From positions 1 through 64,000 of the forward strand of contig CAWFUJ010000010.1 of assembly GCA_963818985.1 (NCBI GenBank): 64,000 bases of DNA. The letters run 5' to 3'. Source of the stretch: JAFEDN01 sp963818985 (GTDB taxonomy: Bacteria; Pseudomonadota; Gammaproteobacteria; Coxiellales; Coxiellaceae). The notes under the pieces are model-generated. The model ran no database searches, was not told where the DNA came from, and saw only the letters and a program-made list of their open reading frames with translations. Both the position numbers and the translations under genes were made by a program. Below are positions 1 through 12,200 of the stretch, piece by piece. Each line of letters starts with the position of its first letter. The stretch's first letter is position 1.

Positions 1-1012
1 AAAGTAACGGTTGGCTGTGGACAATATAATTAAAGCGATATAAAAATTTTAAAACTTTTGATAATATTGGGCCGTAGGCACCCCAATTATATTGCCACGC
101 TTCAATGGTGCATGGATTTTTCAGATCGCTAAAATCAAAAAGAACTCTCACTGTTTTAGTTTTTTCATCATGATAATACACGTCTTGTGCAGAAATAAAT
201 TCTAGAGCGGTGTAAGGTTTTAATTTTTTGCTAATTTTTTCAAAGCTAGGGGAAGGATCGTATTCTTTAAAATCACTATATAAGCTTCTACATATATGGT
301 TGAAAATATGATAACAACAGGAGTCGCCATTAAAATGTTTAAAAAATTCTCTTTCAAAGAAAACTCTAATTTCAGAATATAAAAAATATTGAGAGGTAAA
401 GCCATCTCGAAAAGAATCAGCAGTGACAAGTTGAAGGGTGTCAAAAGCAATCAAATACATAGCTTTATTCACGTTCTGACAAATATTGTTAAATTCCTCA
501 TCTGTTGATTTTAGTTTATAGATTTCGCTTAATTGATAGGAAAGTTTTTTTAAGGTCATTAAGAAAAAATCATATATCGCAAGGTCAATATATTTTTCCG
601 GATCGAATTCTTTTATTTCGTGCAGAGTGCGACTATTTAGAAGGGTTGGTTTTATCGAATGTTTGGAATCTTTTTGCGATAATATGACTTGGATTGTTTT
701 TTTAGTAAATTGGTAATCTAGTCCTAAAAATTGGATAGGAGGGGAGCTTGCTGCAAATAGTTCGGAGGGATATTTATTTGCAAATAAATAGAATAACTTT
801 ATTAATCTTTGAGGATCTGAAGCAGCGAAAATGGGTTGGATTTTTAATATGGCAATAAATAATTCCGCCCCCGGTTTCGAAAATATTAATTTAGAAGCAA
901 TTTTATTGATTCTTTGAAAAGCATGCATCTCCCATAGCCCAACAAAACTTAAAATGCGATGCCAAAAACTCCCAAGCAAATCTGTTTTCATTAAAAGTAT
1001 ATCAGGTTTCAT
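1..1012 (-). CDS. Hypothetical protein, possible F-box-like N-terminus (3' end outside window)
   Basis: The reverse strand is open from the ATG at 1012-1010 to the window edge, about 337 codons with no stop, so the C-terminus is missing. Residues about 12-43 (LGSFWHRILSFVGLWEMHAF, then RINKIASKLI) have the spacing of hydrophobic residues seen in F-box motifs, which recruit substrates to eukaryotic SCF ubiquitin ligases and occur in some Legionella effectors. The remainder is rich in Phe, Tyr and Lys and matches no family I recognise. There is no signal peptide or membrane segment. An upstream ATG at 1022 runs straight into a stop, which supports the chosen start. The F-box reading is inference from a short motif; a plain hypothetical is equally possible. 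Confidence 0.6.
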   Translation of the reverse strand, partial: MKPDILLMKTDLLGSFWHRILSFVGLWEMHAFQRINKIASKLIFSKPGAELFIAILKIQPIFAASDPQRLIKLFYLFANKYPSELFAASSPPIQFLGLDYQFTKKTIQVILSQKDSKHSIKPTLLNSRTLHEIKEFDPEKYIDLAIYDFFLMTLKKLSYQLSEIYKLKSTDEEFNNICQNVNKAMYLIAFDTLQLVTADSFRDGFTSQYFLYSEIRVFFEREFFKHFNGDSCCYHIFNHICRSLYSDFKEYDPSPSFEKISKKLKPYTALEFISAQDVYYHDEKTKTVRVLFDFSDLKNPCTIEAWQYNWGAYGPILSKVLKFLYRFNYIVHSQPLL

Positions 1013-1219
1013 TATTTTTTCATTCAATAAGTTATAACCGAGCGAAGGTTGTTATTGTCTTAATATCTTTCTCCCTCAGATATTAGGCTATTACAATACA
1101 TTTTGATCATTATTGCTGATCTCAGGGGTTTTTTCCAGCCTGCTTCAACGGAATCACGCCTGAAAATTAAACTCCGATTTTGGCGAGTTTTTTCAATTTT
1201 TGGTGATATCATAGGCCGA

Positions 1220-1567
1220 ATGAATTCAATTTATAACAAAGAAGAATTTTATCGTGCCCATTTAGCCCGCGATTCTCGGTTTGATGGCCAGTTTTTTGTC
1301 GCTGTTAAAACCACCATGATTTACTGTCGGCCAATTTGCCCTGCACGGAAAGCCCAATTGAAGAACTTGGAGTTTTTTATCCATGCGACTCAGGCGGAGG
1401 AGGCTGGATTCAGGCCCTGTCTGCGTTGCCGGCCGGAAACAGCCCCTGGTTCTACCGCTTGGATGGGAACTTCGGCGATTATACAACGGGCTATTCGGCT
1501 GATGGATTGCTTTGCTACTGAAGAATTTCCGATCAGTGAATTAGCGTATGAAATTAGGGGTGGGTGA
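1220..1567 (+). pseudogene. Ada-type N-terminal domain, 5' part of a frameshifted Ada/AlkA fusion
   Basis: From the ATG at 1220 the frame encodes the Ada zinc domain. Its four metal-binding cysteines are visible as YCRPIC and FRPCLRC; in Ada the first of these Cys takes methyl groups from DNA phosphotriesters. The start of an AraC-type helix-turn-helix follows. The frame ends at TGA 1565-1567 inside the HTH, exactly where the next ORF (from 1548) continues the homology with LGVGERWLRELF. One base lost, or two gained, near 1545-1560 would explain this. The frame is also open upstream to 1103, but that part does not look like Ada. The intact ancestor would have been an Ada-HTH-AlkA adaptive response protein. 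Either a true pseudogene or a sequencing error. Confidence 0.8.
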
Positions 1568-2627
1568 GCGCTGGCTTCGGGAATTATTTCAGCAACAAGT
1601 CGGTGTGAGTCCATCGGCAATCTTGATGTCCAAGAAACTGGATATCGCCAGAAATTTGCTGGATCAATCTACTCTTCCGATTACCGAAATTGCTTTTAGC
1701 TCAGGTTTTCAATCAATTCGGCGTTTCAATGATGCTTTTAAAACCCGATTTCAGAAAAGTCCCAGAGCTTTTAGAAAAGCGCCACTGTCGAAGGCCGGGT
1801 TGCGATTGCAGTTGAGTTATCGTTCGCCTTATGCCTGGGATAAGATGATGCTTTTTTTCAAAAATCGCGCGCTTCCTCACATGGAACGGGCTGATGACGA
1901 TTCCTATCAGCGCCTCATTACCTATGGCAATATCCGAGGATGGTTTAAAGCGACCCAAAATCAACAGGGTATCGAGATTGAGTTAAAATTAAATAAAACT
2001 GCCAATATCATGGAATTTGTAGCCCGGTTGAAAAATATTTTTGATGTGGATTGTGATCCGATGGCTATTGAAAATAATCTTAAACAAGATAGCCAGTTAG
2101 CGCCATTCTTAAATCAATATCAAGGATTACGTATTCCGGGTTGTTGGGATGGTTTTGAGTTGGCTGTACGGGCGGTTATCGGCCAGAAAATCAGCGTAAA
2201 AGCTGCACGAACAGTTTTAAGGCGGTTGATAGAAAATTGTGGTGAGAGTCAATCCTTAGATGAATCGATAAATCTAACCCATTTTTTTCCGACTCCGGAA
2301 AATATTTTAGCAGCTGACTTGTCACAACTCGGTTTAACTCAATCCAAAATCTCAACTTTGAAAGCGCTGGCATTCCAGGTGATGAATAAAAATTTGATTC
2401 TGGATGGTACTGAAAATTTGGAAGAAGTGTGCAGAAAATTATTAGCGATTAAAGGCATCGGTCAATGGACAGTAGAATACATTGCCATGCGAGCGCTGCG
2501 CGATCCTAATGCCTTCCCAGCAACTGATTTAGAACTGCAGAAAAAGATAGCACGACTACGATTAAATCCTGAAAAATGGGTTCCCTGGCGGGCTTATGGA
2601 AGCATGTTGCTTTGGAACATTCAATGA
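1548..2627 (+). CDS. alkA: DNA-3-methyladenine glycosylase II (AlkA-like) with leading AraC-HTH remnant
   Basis: The first roughly 90 codons complete an AraC-type HTH (LGVGERWLRELF, ITEIAFSSGFQSIRRFNDAF). An AlkA N-terminal domain follows (LSYRSPYAWDKM), then an HhH-GPD glycosylase domain. The helix-hairpin-helix is visible as LLAIKGIGQWTVEYIAMRAL, and the catalytic Asp position is kept in AFPATDLELQKK. AlkA removes 3-methyladenine and related alkylated bases. The C-terminus (WRAYGSMLLWNIQ) looks complete. It is out of frame with the Ada zinc domain just upstream, so on its own it could give a glycosylase without the methyl sensor. Ten bases separate it from the downstream methyltransferase gene, so the two probably form one operon. 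Confidence 0.85.
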   Translation: MKLGVGERWLRELFQQQVGVSPSAILMSKKLDIARNLLDQSTLPITEIAFSSGFQSIRRFNDAFKTRFQKSPRAFRKAPLSKAGLRLQLSYRSPYAWDKMMLFFKNRALPHMERADDDSYQRLITYGNIRGWFKATQNQQGIEIELKLNKTANIMEFVARLKNIFDVDCDPMAIENNLKQDSQLAPFLNQYQGLRIPGCWDGFELAVRAVIGQKISVKAARTVLRRLIENCGESQSLDESINLTHFFPTPENILAADLSQLGLTQSKISTLKALAFQVMNKNLILDGTENLEEVCRKLLAIKGIGQWTVEYIAMRALRDPNAFPATDLELQKKIARLRLNPEKWVPWRAYGSMLLWNIQ

Positions 2628-2636
2628 GGAAATGAT

Positions 2637-3161
2637 ATGAAAAAAATCCGCGGAATGAAATTTTTACCATCAGATGCTACCTATGATAAAGTGACTTCTC
2701 CGATTGGAGATTTAACTATTGTGACTTCACCACAGGGACTACACACTATTCTATGGAATGGTGATTTCAAAATAGCTGCGTACGAAAAAATTCTCACTCA
2801 TATGGTTCAATCTCCTCGTGAACCCACTATTTTAAGTACCAAAAATCAATTATCCGAATATTTTCAGGGTAAAATAAAAAAATTTGATTTGCCCCTGGTG
2901 ATTCAGGGAACAGATTTTCAGATTCAAGTATGGAATGAGTTACTCAAAATACCTTATGCGCAAACCATTTCTTATGGCGAGCAGGCCAAAAAAATTGGCG
3001 ATAAAAATAAAGCGAGAGCTGTGGGGATGGCAAATGGCCAGAATCCTATTCCGATTATTATCCCGTGCCACCGTGTGATCGGCAGTAACGGCCGTTTGGT
3101 CGGTTTTGGCGGCGGTCTCGATAAAAAAGCCTATTTATTAAAACTTGAAGCTTCTTCATAG
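2637..3161 (+). CDS. ogt: Methylated-DNA--protein-cysteine methyltransferase (Ogt type)
   Basis: A 174-residue protein with the hallmark active site PCHRVIGSNGRLVGFGGG. The Cys takes the methyl group from O6-methylguanine in a one-shot suicide reaction. The preceding segment (QVWNELLKIPYAQTISYGEQ) is the usual DNA-binding helix region. The length is normal for a stand-alone Ogt. It lies 10 nt after the AlkA-like gene with a GAGGAAA ribosome site, forming an alkylation-repair pair. The cluster was probably induced by Ada, whose sensor domain is now out of frame. Confidence 0.95.
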   Translation: MKKIRGMKFLPSDATYDKVTSPIGDLTIVTSPQGLHTILWNGDFKIAAYEKILTHMVQSPREPTILSTKNQLSEYFQGKIKKFDLPLVIQGTDFQIQVWNELLKIPYAQTISYGEQAKKIGDKNKARAVGMANGQNPIPIIIPCHRVIGSNGRLVGFGGGLDKKAYLLKLEASS

Positions 3162-3242
3162 TGAATATAAAGTTAAGTTTGTTTACATTGTTTTGGCCGG
3201 AATAATATTTTTAATGACAGCCCTTTTGCATTTACCATTGAT

Positions 3243-3262
3243 AAAATGTAATGTCACATTTT
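3243..3262. terminator. Possible weak bidirectional terminator
   Basis: A 7-bp stem AAAATGT/ACATTTT with a 6-nt loop lies between the convergent ogt and giant-repeat genes and abuts the stop codon of the latter. It is AT-only and so weak; placement is the main support. Confidence 0.25.
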
Positions 3263-6200
3263 CTATCTCAATTGACTCTCATTTGTCGGCGGCTTAGGAT
3301 AAGTTGTAGGTAATGCAACTTGTTTTTCACCCGATTTCCATATGTTGGTCCTGTTTTTCGCTAAGGGTACTTTACTTTGTTGGGGCTGTTTCGTCGGACT
3401 TTCTGTCAATGGAGGTTGGGGATCTGTGAGTTTAAGCCAACATTTTTTATTAGGATCTTCCTCAGGACTCTGTACTTTAAGTGTTGTTCTGGGTTTTAAA
3501 CTCAAAGTCAACATTTCTGGTGGTTTTGTTCTACGTGGATACGTTGTTTTTTTAGACTCCTGAAGTTCGCTTTGAGAGATAAGCTTCTCATCGTCGCTGG
3601 TATCAACCCAATGTGGAGGAAGTGGAGGAAGGTTACCATCCTCATCCTCAACCTCATCGCCCCATGATTGGCATGCTAGATTTTTTGAAGTAATTGTTAA
3701 CGATGGCGGATTAACGATTTTCAACCAAGATTTTCGTTCGGAATCATCGGCACCGGATATCAAATTTGTGCTCAACGCCTGCTTTTGAGGTGGATTTTTG
3801 CGTGCAGTCGTTTTAGCCCTAGTTCTAGTAGTTGAAATTGGAAGCAAAGTTTTTTTACTTTCAATCTCACTCCCTGCTGTCCCAGTCATTGCTTCAGCAG
3901 CGTGTAATGCATTTAAAACCTTTTTATAACCCCTGGCTACTTCAAGATATAGTTCATATGCATTTGCGAATAACAAATTTTCTCCATAAAACTTGATAAG
4001 TAACTCATAACTATCAGGTGTCAAATACTGACGGAGGTTGCTCAGACGAATTTTTTCAATTAATGTAAAAAGATTAAATGAACAACAATACTCGAGCATG
4101 CTCATGACAGCACGGCTATCAATGGTTGCTCTTTCTGCGGCGACAAAAAAAGTGACTTCAATGGCTGTCACATATTTCTTAAATTCATATAATTTTCTAA
4201 TAAGTACATCCACCATGCTAGGACTGATATGGCAGAGAGAAGCAGCCATGGCTTTTTCTAAAGCATTGAGCACTGCTGATTCATCATGAGCTTGGGTCAG
4301 CTCCCTGGTCAAATTGGTGCAGACCTCAATTTCTTTTGAATCATTGCTATTAGGCTTTATTGACTTTAAATAAGAAGCGAAAATTTTCCATCTACGATTT
4401 AAATCATTTTGATTAAGACTATATACTGAAATTCTTTTGTTAATTGCTTCGTTTGTGGTTTCAATTTCTGGTAGGGGAAAGAATTCTTTATTCGCAAGTT
4501 TTTTCCTATAAATTGAATAGGCCTTATTTTTTAACGGCTTAATAATACCCTTAGGGTCTGAAACAGCACGATGGAAACACATTAGCAGTACCGATTGAAA
4601 TGTCATTGCATTTGTCTTTTCTTTACTTAACAGTAGATTAAATAGTTGTTCCCCCGCTTCAATACTATAGTGGCTGCCAATATTCAACATGATGGTATTA
4701 TAAATACTCGGAGTTTCAGGGTCGGACTCCCATTGTAGGCAGCGCTCATATAATTCAACGATAAAATCAAAATATCCGGGGTATGCGCCAAAAAGTGATA
4801 TTGCGGAAGTGTAAAGGGGGGTATTAAAATATTGAAAATTAGCTTCAATACAAATTTTATCGTGGGCAAAAGCGATGAGACCTTTTTCTTTACAATAATT
4901 CAGTGCAGACTTAAGTATAAAGTTATCAAATAGTCGCTTATTTTTTTGGGCTATATCAAAAATACCTGCAAAAATGGGTTTTCTCTTGTCATCACTTGTA
5001 GACAGAAATTCAATAGTTTCACAAAAGATATAATTATTTGGATAGAAATCGTTATCTTGCATATCCTCTAGAATAAGCAAGAAGGAGTCCTCGTCTCCAT
5101 TTATGACTTTTGCGAGGCTTTCTTTCCAGTATTTAGAGTCAGATTTAGTTAATTCCAGATAATCCTTTTGATTCATTGTCTTCCAGTAATCGACTAAGTT
5201 TTGCCATCGTTGAGCGAATAAATCTTCTCTTTGCTCTTGAGGGGATAAAGTACTCATTTTGAATTTTGAAGGAGGCTGTCCATAAAATTCCGTAACATCT
5301 TTTTTAGTTTTTAAATAAACCATAAAACCTTCCCAGGTATCAAATAAAGGATTCTGGGAAATTAATTGACCCTCTTTCACTTCATTTTTTTGTTCTGAAT
5401 CTTTCTCTTGATGGGCGGCAACTTTTGCCCAAGTTTTAGTGTCAGAAACGGGGAGAGATAATTCTGGGTTATTGATGGATATTAATGGGTGTCGATCCGA
5501 AGATATACCAGCCGAACTTTTATCTTTAATATTCAGCGCTGATTTTCCGGTTATGACAGCAACTGCTTGTATTACTTTTAAAGCATCTTTATCCTGGCTA
5601 TAATCGGCTGCTGCTTTTAAAGCTATGTCAGCTGCTTCTTTAAATAACAAATTTTCTTCATAAAATTTAATGAATAACGCATAGATCTCAGCGGTAAAAT
5701 AGTGGTTAAAGTTGCCAAAACGGATTCTTTCGAATAATTTTAAATGATTAAGTGAACAGCAATACTGAAGCATGCTCATCACCACACGACTCTCAATGAC
5801 TGATCTTTCTGCAGCAATAAAAAAGGCGACTTCGATAGCTTCCACATACTTTTTAAATTCATAAACTTTTCTAATGAGTATGTCCACCATATCGGCACTA
5901 ATATAGCGCAGATGAGCTACCATGGATTTTTCTAAAGCATTGAGCACCGCTGATTCGTTCTGAGCTTGTTGCAGTTCCCTGGTTAAATCCGTGCAAACCA
6001 AAATAGCTTGAGGATCATCATTATTTGGCTTCATGGTCTTTAAGTAGGAAGCAAAAGACTTCCATCTTTCAGTTAAATCATCTTTTCTAATAGGAGTTTC
6101 AGCAAGTTTACACTCTATATTTTCTTTCATTAATTCAATTTCTGCATTATTAGAGAGTTCAGATTTGGCAGCTTTTTTCTTATAAATGGAATAGGCCATT

Positions 6201-9200
6201 TTTTGTAATGGTATAATAACACTTCGATCGGAAGGAGCACGATGGAAACATATTTTAAGTATAAGTAGAAATGTAAATACATTTGCTTTTTTTTCACTTA
6301 AAAGTAATTGAAACAGCTTTTCCGCAGTTTCGATACTATAATGGCTTCCCAGAGTCAACATGACTAGATTATGAATGCAGGGATCTTCGATATCCGACCG
6401 GGAGAGTTGGGATCGTTCATATAATTCCATGATAAGATCGAAGAATCCTGGGTATGGGCCAAAAAGTGATATCGCCGAAACGTAAACATAGTAATTAAAA
6501 TACTTAAAATTACCTTGATGACAAATTTCGTTTTTAGCAAAAGCTATGAGACCTGTTTTCTTACAATAATTCAGAGCGGACATAAGAATAAAATTATTGA
6601 ACACTTGCTCATTTTTCTTGGTTATGGCAAAAATGGCGGCAAAAATGGGTTTTCTTATGGAACTACATGTACGCAGAAAATCAATAATTTTGCAAAAGAT
6701 AAAGTTGTTTGGATAGAAATGTTTGCCTTGCATATTTTCCAGAATATCCAAGAAGGAGTGTTCATCTCCGTCACTGACTGCTTCGAGGTTTTTTTTCCAG
6801 CGCTTAGATTCAGAATCATCTAATTCCAGATAATCCTGTTGATTTATTGTTTCCCAGGAATTAACCAGGTTTTGCCATCTTTGAGCGAATAAATCTTCTT
6901 TTGGATTTTTAGGTGTTAAAGCATTCATCTTGAACCTTAAAGGAGGCTGTCCGTGAAATTCTTTATAATCTTGTTCTTTTAAATACCTGATAAAACCTTC
7001 CAAAGTATGAGGTAATAAATTTTGGGAAATTGATTTATCCTCTTTCGGTTTAATTTTAGGATTGATATGTAGGCTGCGGGCAGCAACAATTTTTGCCCAG
7101 GTTTTAGCCGCAGAAATTGGTTGAGGCAATTCTTGCTTGTTTAAAGGTGTTAATTTATGCTCTCCTTTCGAATCAATTTTTGAGCTTTCGTTGGAGATTT
7201 GTGGGCTAGAAGAGACAGCTGGCAAAGGTTCGATTTTAATTTCAACTACTGGCTCGGGTTGAGTTAATTGGGTTTGAGTGTGCGTTTCGATAGATATTAT
7301 AGCTAATAGTTCACTTACGCTGCAGGCTGCAACTATTTTTTGAATCTGTGCTGAATCAAACATTTCGGTGGCTTTCATTTTTCCAGCCATTACCGCAGCC
7401 CTTTCTAAGGCTTTTAAAACTCTTGTATCTTTCCGTTGTTCAGCTGAGGCTTGCAAGTATATTTTACATGCTTCTTCGAATAACAAATTTTCTGCATAAA
7501 AAGAAATGATTAACTCGTAGGTCTCAGCTTTAAAATACTGGCTGAAGGTGCTGTGACAGATTCTTTCAAATAATTTTATAAGATTAAATGACCAGCAATA
7601 CTGAAGCATGCTTATCACCACACGACTATCAATGGCTAATTTTTCTGCAGCGACAAAAAAAGTGGCTTCAATAGCAGGCAAATACGTCTCAAATTCATGT
7701 GCCTTTCTAATGATTGCATCAACCATGTCGGCGTTGATATAGCACAAATCAGGCGTCATAGCCTTTTCTAAAACATCGAGCACGGCTGACTCATCCTGAA
7801 CTTGAGTCAATTCGCGGGTTAAATTGGTGCAGACTTCGATGGCTTTAGAATCGCCGTTAGTAGACTTCATGGTTTTTAAGTAAGAAGAAAAAGCTTTCCA
7901 TCTTTTACGTAAATTATTTGCTTGAATAATAAGAGGTTGAGAACTCCTTACTTTTGTCTGCCAATAGATTCTTTCAACTTCCTGATTAGGGTAAATGGTT
8001 TGTTGCTTAATTTCATCCTTATAAATCGAGTAGACTTTATTTATTAACGGCAGAATAGTGGACTCATGGTCAGGAGAAGCGCGATGGAAACAAACCTTAA
8101 GTATAAATATAAAAGTGTAAACATTTATATTTTCATCACTCATAAGTAGATAGAACATTTTTTCTGCGGCTTCAATACTATAATGGCTGCCAATATTCAA
8201 CATGATCGTATTATGAATACTGATATTTTCAGAATTGGGGTAAAGTACAAAAAAACGTTGATATAATTCCAAGATAAAATCAAAGAATCCCGGATATACA
8301 CCAAAAAGCGATATCGTGAAAACGTACAAATCGCTAGTAAAGTATTGAAAGTTATCTTGATGACAAATTTTGTGTTGTGCGAAAGCGACAAGGCCTTTTT
8401 CCTTACAATATCTCAGTGCAGACATCAGAATAAAATTATCAAATACGCTCTTATCTTTTTCGACCAAATCGAAGATGGCTGCAAAAATCGGTCCTCTTTT
8501 GTGCTGACATGTACCCAGGAAATTAATAATTTCGTAAAAGATATGGCTGTCAGGATAGGATTGATTTGCCTGCATATTTTCTAGAATCGTCAAGAAGGAA
8601 GCTTCATCTCCATTTTTTACATTTTTAATAATACCTTTCCACTGTCTAGATTGAGACTTGCTTAATTTTGTATAATCGTTTTGATTCGTCTTCCAGTAAT
8701 CGATTAGTTTTCGCCATCTTTCAGCGAACAAATCTTCTGCTTGGGGGGAAGTATTTATCCCGATAAAAGGAGGCTGTCCATGAAATTCCTCGGCATCTAT
8801 TGTTTTTAAATAATTGATAAATTCTTCCCAGGTATTAGGTGATGAACTTTTGGAAATTAATTTATCTTCTTGCAACTTAATTTTAGACTGGACCCTTCGA
8901 GGTTGATTAGCAGCGATGTTAGCCCAGTTTCTTGAAACTGCTTGAGAGGAGGGGGGCTTATCCAAGAGTACTAATTTATCCTCTTCTTTAGAATTAATTT
9001 TTGAGTCTTGATTGGGGATTTGAACAGAAGAGACTTCCGGCAACATTTCGATTTTGATTTGGTCAGCTGCGCTGCTGAGACCCCCATCTTCAGAGGGGGT
9101 ATTAGGAGCCACTATTGGCGGAGTGAACGGACGTTCTATTTTGGCTTCGGATATTAGGTCACTAGCAATGGATTGAAAGGGTTGAGGCTTGCCCAGGCTT

Positions 9201-12200
9201 ATTAATTTATCCTCATTGGAAATTTGAGCAGAAGAGACTGCCGGCAAAATTTCGATTTTGATTTGGTCAACTGGGCTGAGACCCTCATCTTCAGACGGGG
9301 TATTAGGAGCCACTGATGGTGGAGTGAATGGATGTTCTATTTTTATTTCTGATTTTTGGTTTACAGTATGTTGTTTACTTTCAATATTAGAAGATTGAAT
9401 AGGGTGAGCTAATTGAAGTTGATTGAATTCCGAAAAATTTAAAGATTGAAAAGGAAAGTCATCTTCGGTGTAGATTTTATTCGGATCAAATATTTGTGCG
9501 GCTTCGATTTCTCCAGTCATCACCGCGGCCCTACGCAGTGCTTTTAAAATTACTTTATCATTTCTGTCCTCGGGGTCGGCTTGCAGGTATATTTTATATG
9601 CTTCTAGAAATAATAAATTATTCCCATAAAAAGTGATGATTAAGGCATAGGTACCCGCTTTAAAATAGCGAGAGAAGTCGCGGTGACAGATTTTTTCAAT
9701 TAATTTGAAAAGATTAAATGAGCAACAATAATCAAGCATGCTCATCACCGCTTGGCTGTCAAGCGCTGATCTTCCTGCGGCGATAAAAAAAGTGATTTCG
9801 ATGGCTTCCAAATATTTTTCAAATAGATGTGCTTTTTTAATTAGTGCGTCAACCATGCCAGCATTGATATGACACAGACCAGCTCTCATGGCTTTTTCTA
9901 AAGCATTAAGCACTGAGGACTCACTTTGAGCTTGGTTAAGTTGCTGAGTCAAAGTGGTGCAAACCTCAAGTGCTTTAGAATCATTGTTATTGGGTCCAAT
10001 TCTTTTTAAATAAGAAACAAAAGCTTTCCATCTTTTATTTAAAATATTTGCTTTGGCAACATAAGGAGCTCTTGTTTCTATATCCTTTGAGAGTGATTCA
10101 ATTTCGGGATCATAGCTAATTTTTTTTGTCTTAAGCTTTTCCTGATAAATTACATAGGCCTCATTTTTTAATTTTATAATAGTGTTTTTATTATCGGGAG
10201 TAATACTATGAAAATACACTTTGAATATAGAGATAAACGTGTGTTTATTCGCTTTTCCCACACTTACCAGTATTTCAAACAGCATTTTCGCAGCTTCGAT
10301 GTTATAATGACATCCAATATTTCTTAGTATTTGATTGTGGAAGCTAGCCTCTTCAGTAGAAGGAAAAGATAGCAAGGCCTGTTCGTATAATTCCATAACA
10401 TAATCAAAACACCCTGGTTGTCTGCCCAAAACTGATATGGCGGCATCGTAGAGATGATGGGTAAAATATTCCAAATTATTTTTATGACAGATTTCATTTT
10501 GTATAAAAGCGTTGAGACCGTTTTCCCTACAATAAATCAGTGCAGCCATCAGGATGTGACTACAAAATACATGATCATTTTTTTTGACAATATCAAAAAT
10601 GGCGGCAAAAATTGGCTTGGTCTTAGGACCAGATTTACGCAGAAAATGAATAATTGTGCAAAAGATATGGGCGTCAGGATGTCGATTATTATCCTTCATT
10701 TCTTCAAGAATGCATAAGAAGGAGTCTTCGTCTTCCTCTTTGTCCGCTTTTAGGAGACGTTCTTTTAACTGTTTCGATTGAAATTTACTTAATTCTTGAT
10801 AATTATCTTGATTAATACTTTTGTAGTAATTGATCAGTGCTTGCCATCTTGGAGCGAATAAATCACTTTTTGAGTCCTCAGGGTGAAGAGTACTAAAGCC
10901 GACTTTTAAATCAGGCTGTCCCTCAAATACTAATCGCTCTCTTCGATTTTTTAAATAAACGATAAATTCTCTGTATTTTGCAGGTATGGGATTTTTGACA
11001 ATTGATTGATAAGTTGTTTTCACCTCCTTTTTTTCTATTGGACCTTGTCGAGAGATAATATCACTCCATGCCCTAGCTTTTTTCGGCGACTGGGTTTGAG
11101 TTTGATCCGAGATAGGGGCAGTTAAAGCGGTTTCTTTAGTATCGGAAACTGGCAGTTTATCCTCAGTTGGGGTCACAGTCGAAGTTTTGCTTTTAATATT
11201 AGAAGCTTCAGTTTGGTGAGCTAATTGCAGTTCGGCGAATTCCGAATATTTTAAAAACTCGAAGGGGAAGTTATTTTCGGTGTACGATTTATTTGGATCA
11301 AAAATCTTTGCGGCTCGAGTTTCTCCAGTCATCATAGTGGCTCTATGGAGTGCATTTAAAACCACTTTATTATTTTGGTAATTAGGCCCTGCTTTCAAAT
11401 ATACTTTATATGCTTCTAGGAATAACAAATTGTTCCCGTAGTAAATGATGACTGATGCGAAGGCATTAACATCAAAATGAGCTGTGAGACCTAAGTGACA
11501 GATTTTTTCTATTAATCTGGAAAGATTAAGTGAACAACAATATTTAAGCATGTTGGTCACAACACGACTATCAATTGCTGATCTTTCTGCAGCGATAAAA
11601 AAAATGACTTCAATGGCTTCCAAATATTTTTCAAATTGGAGTCCTTGGGTAATGAGTGCATCAACCGCATTAGAATTGATAGAGCATAGACCAGATTTCA
11701 TGGCTTTTTCTAAAGCAAAAAGCACAGCTGATTCATTCTGAGCTTGTTTGAGCTCCCTGGTCAAATTCGTGCAGACCGCAATTGCTTTAGAATCACTGCT
11801 ATCGGGTCCCATTCTCTTTAAATAAGCAACGAAAACTTTCCATTTTTTATTTAACTTATCAGCTTCCATTGCACCTGAAGGGTCAACCTTTTCTCCTATA
11901 ACCCGGTATTGTGATTCAGCATCATATTTAAAACTAACGTTTTGCCTTGCATATTTTTTATTATAAATTGCATATGCTTTATTTCTTAATCGTAGAACAA
12001 TAGTTTTATTATCTGGAGAAGCACGATGGAAGCAAATTTTGAGAGCAAATAAACAGGTGTATACATTTATCTTTTCTTGACTTACCAGAAGATTAAATAG
12101 CATTTCCGCAGCTTCAATACTATAATGACATCCGATATTCCACATCATCCGATTGTGAATACAGGTATCATCTTCGACGTCAGTAAAAGCGCCCGAAACT

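Noticed and set aside
220..450. Reverse ORF of 76 codons
   Set aside because: It is in another frame within the open reverse gene 1-1012; the Leu/Ile-rich sequence is a shadow of AT-rich coding DNA.
505..687. Forward ORF of 60 codons near the left edge
   Set aside because: It lies on the opposite strand inside the long open reverse frame 1-1012, has no ribosome site and no protein-like features.
4038..4289. Forward ORFs inside the giant reverse gene (also near 6515, 8345, 10454, 11550, 12281)
   Set aside because: They recur at the same place in each repeat unit on the antisense strand, so they are mirror images of the conserved reverse coding sequence.
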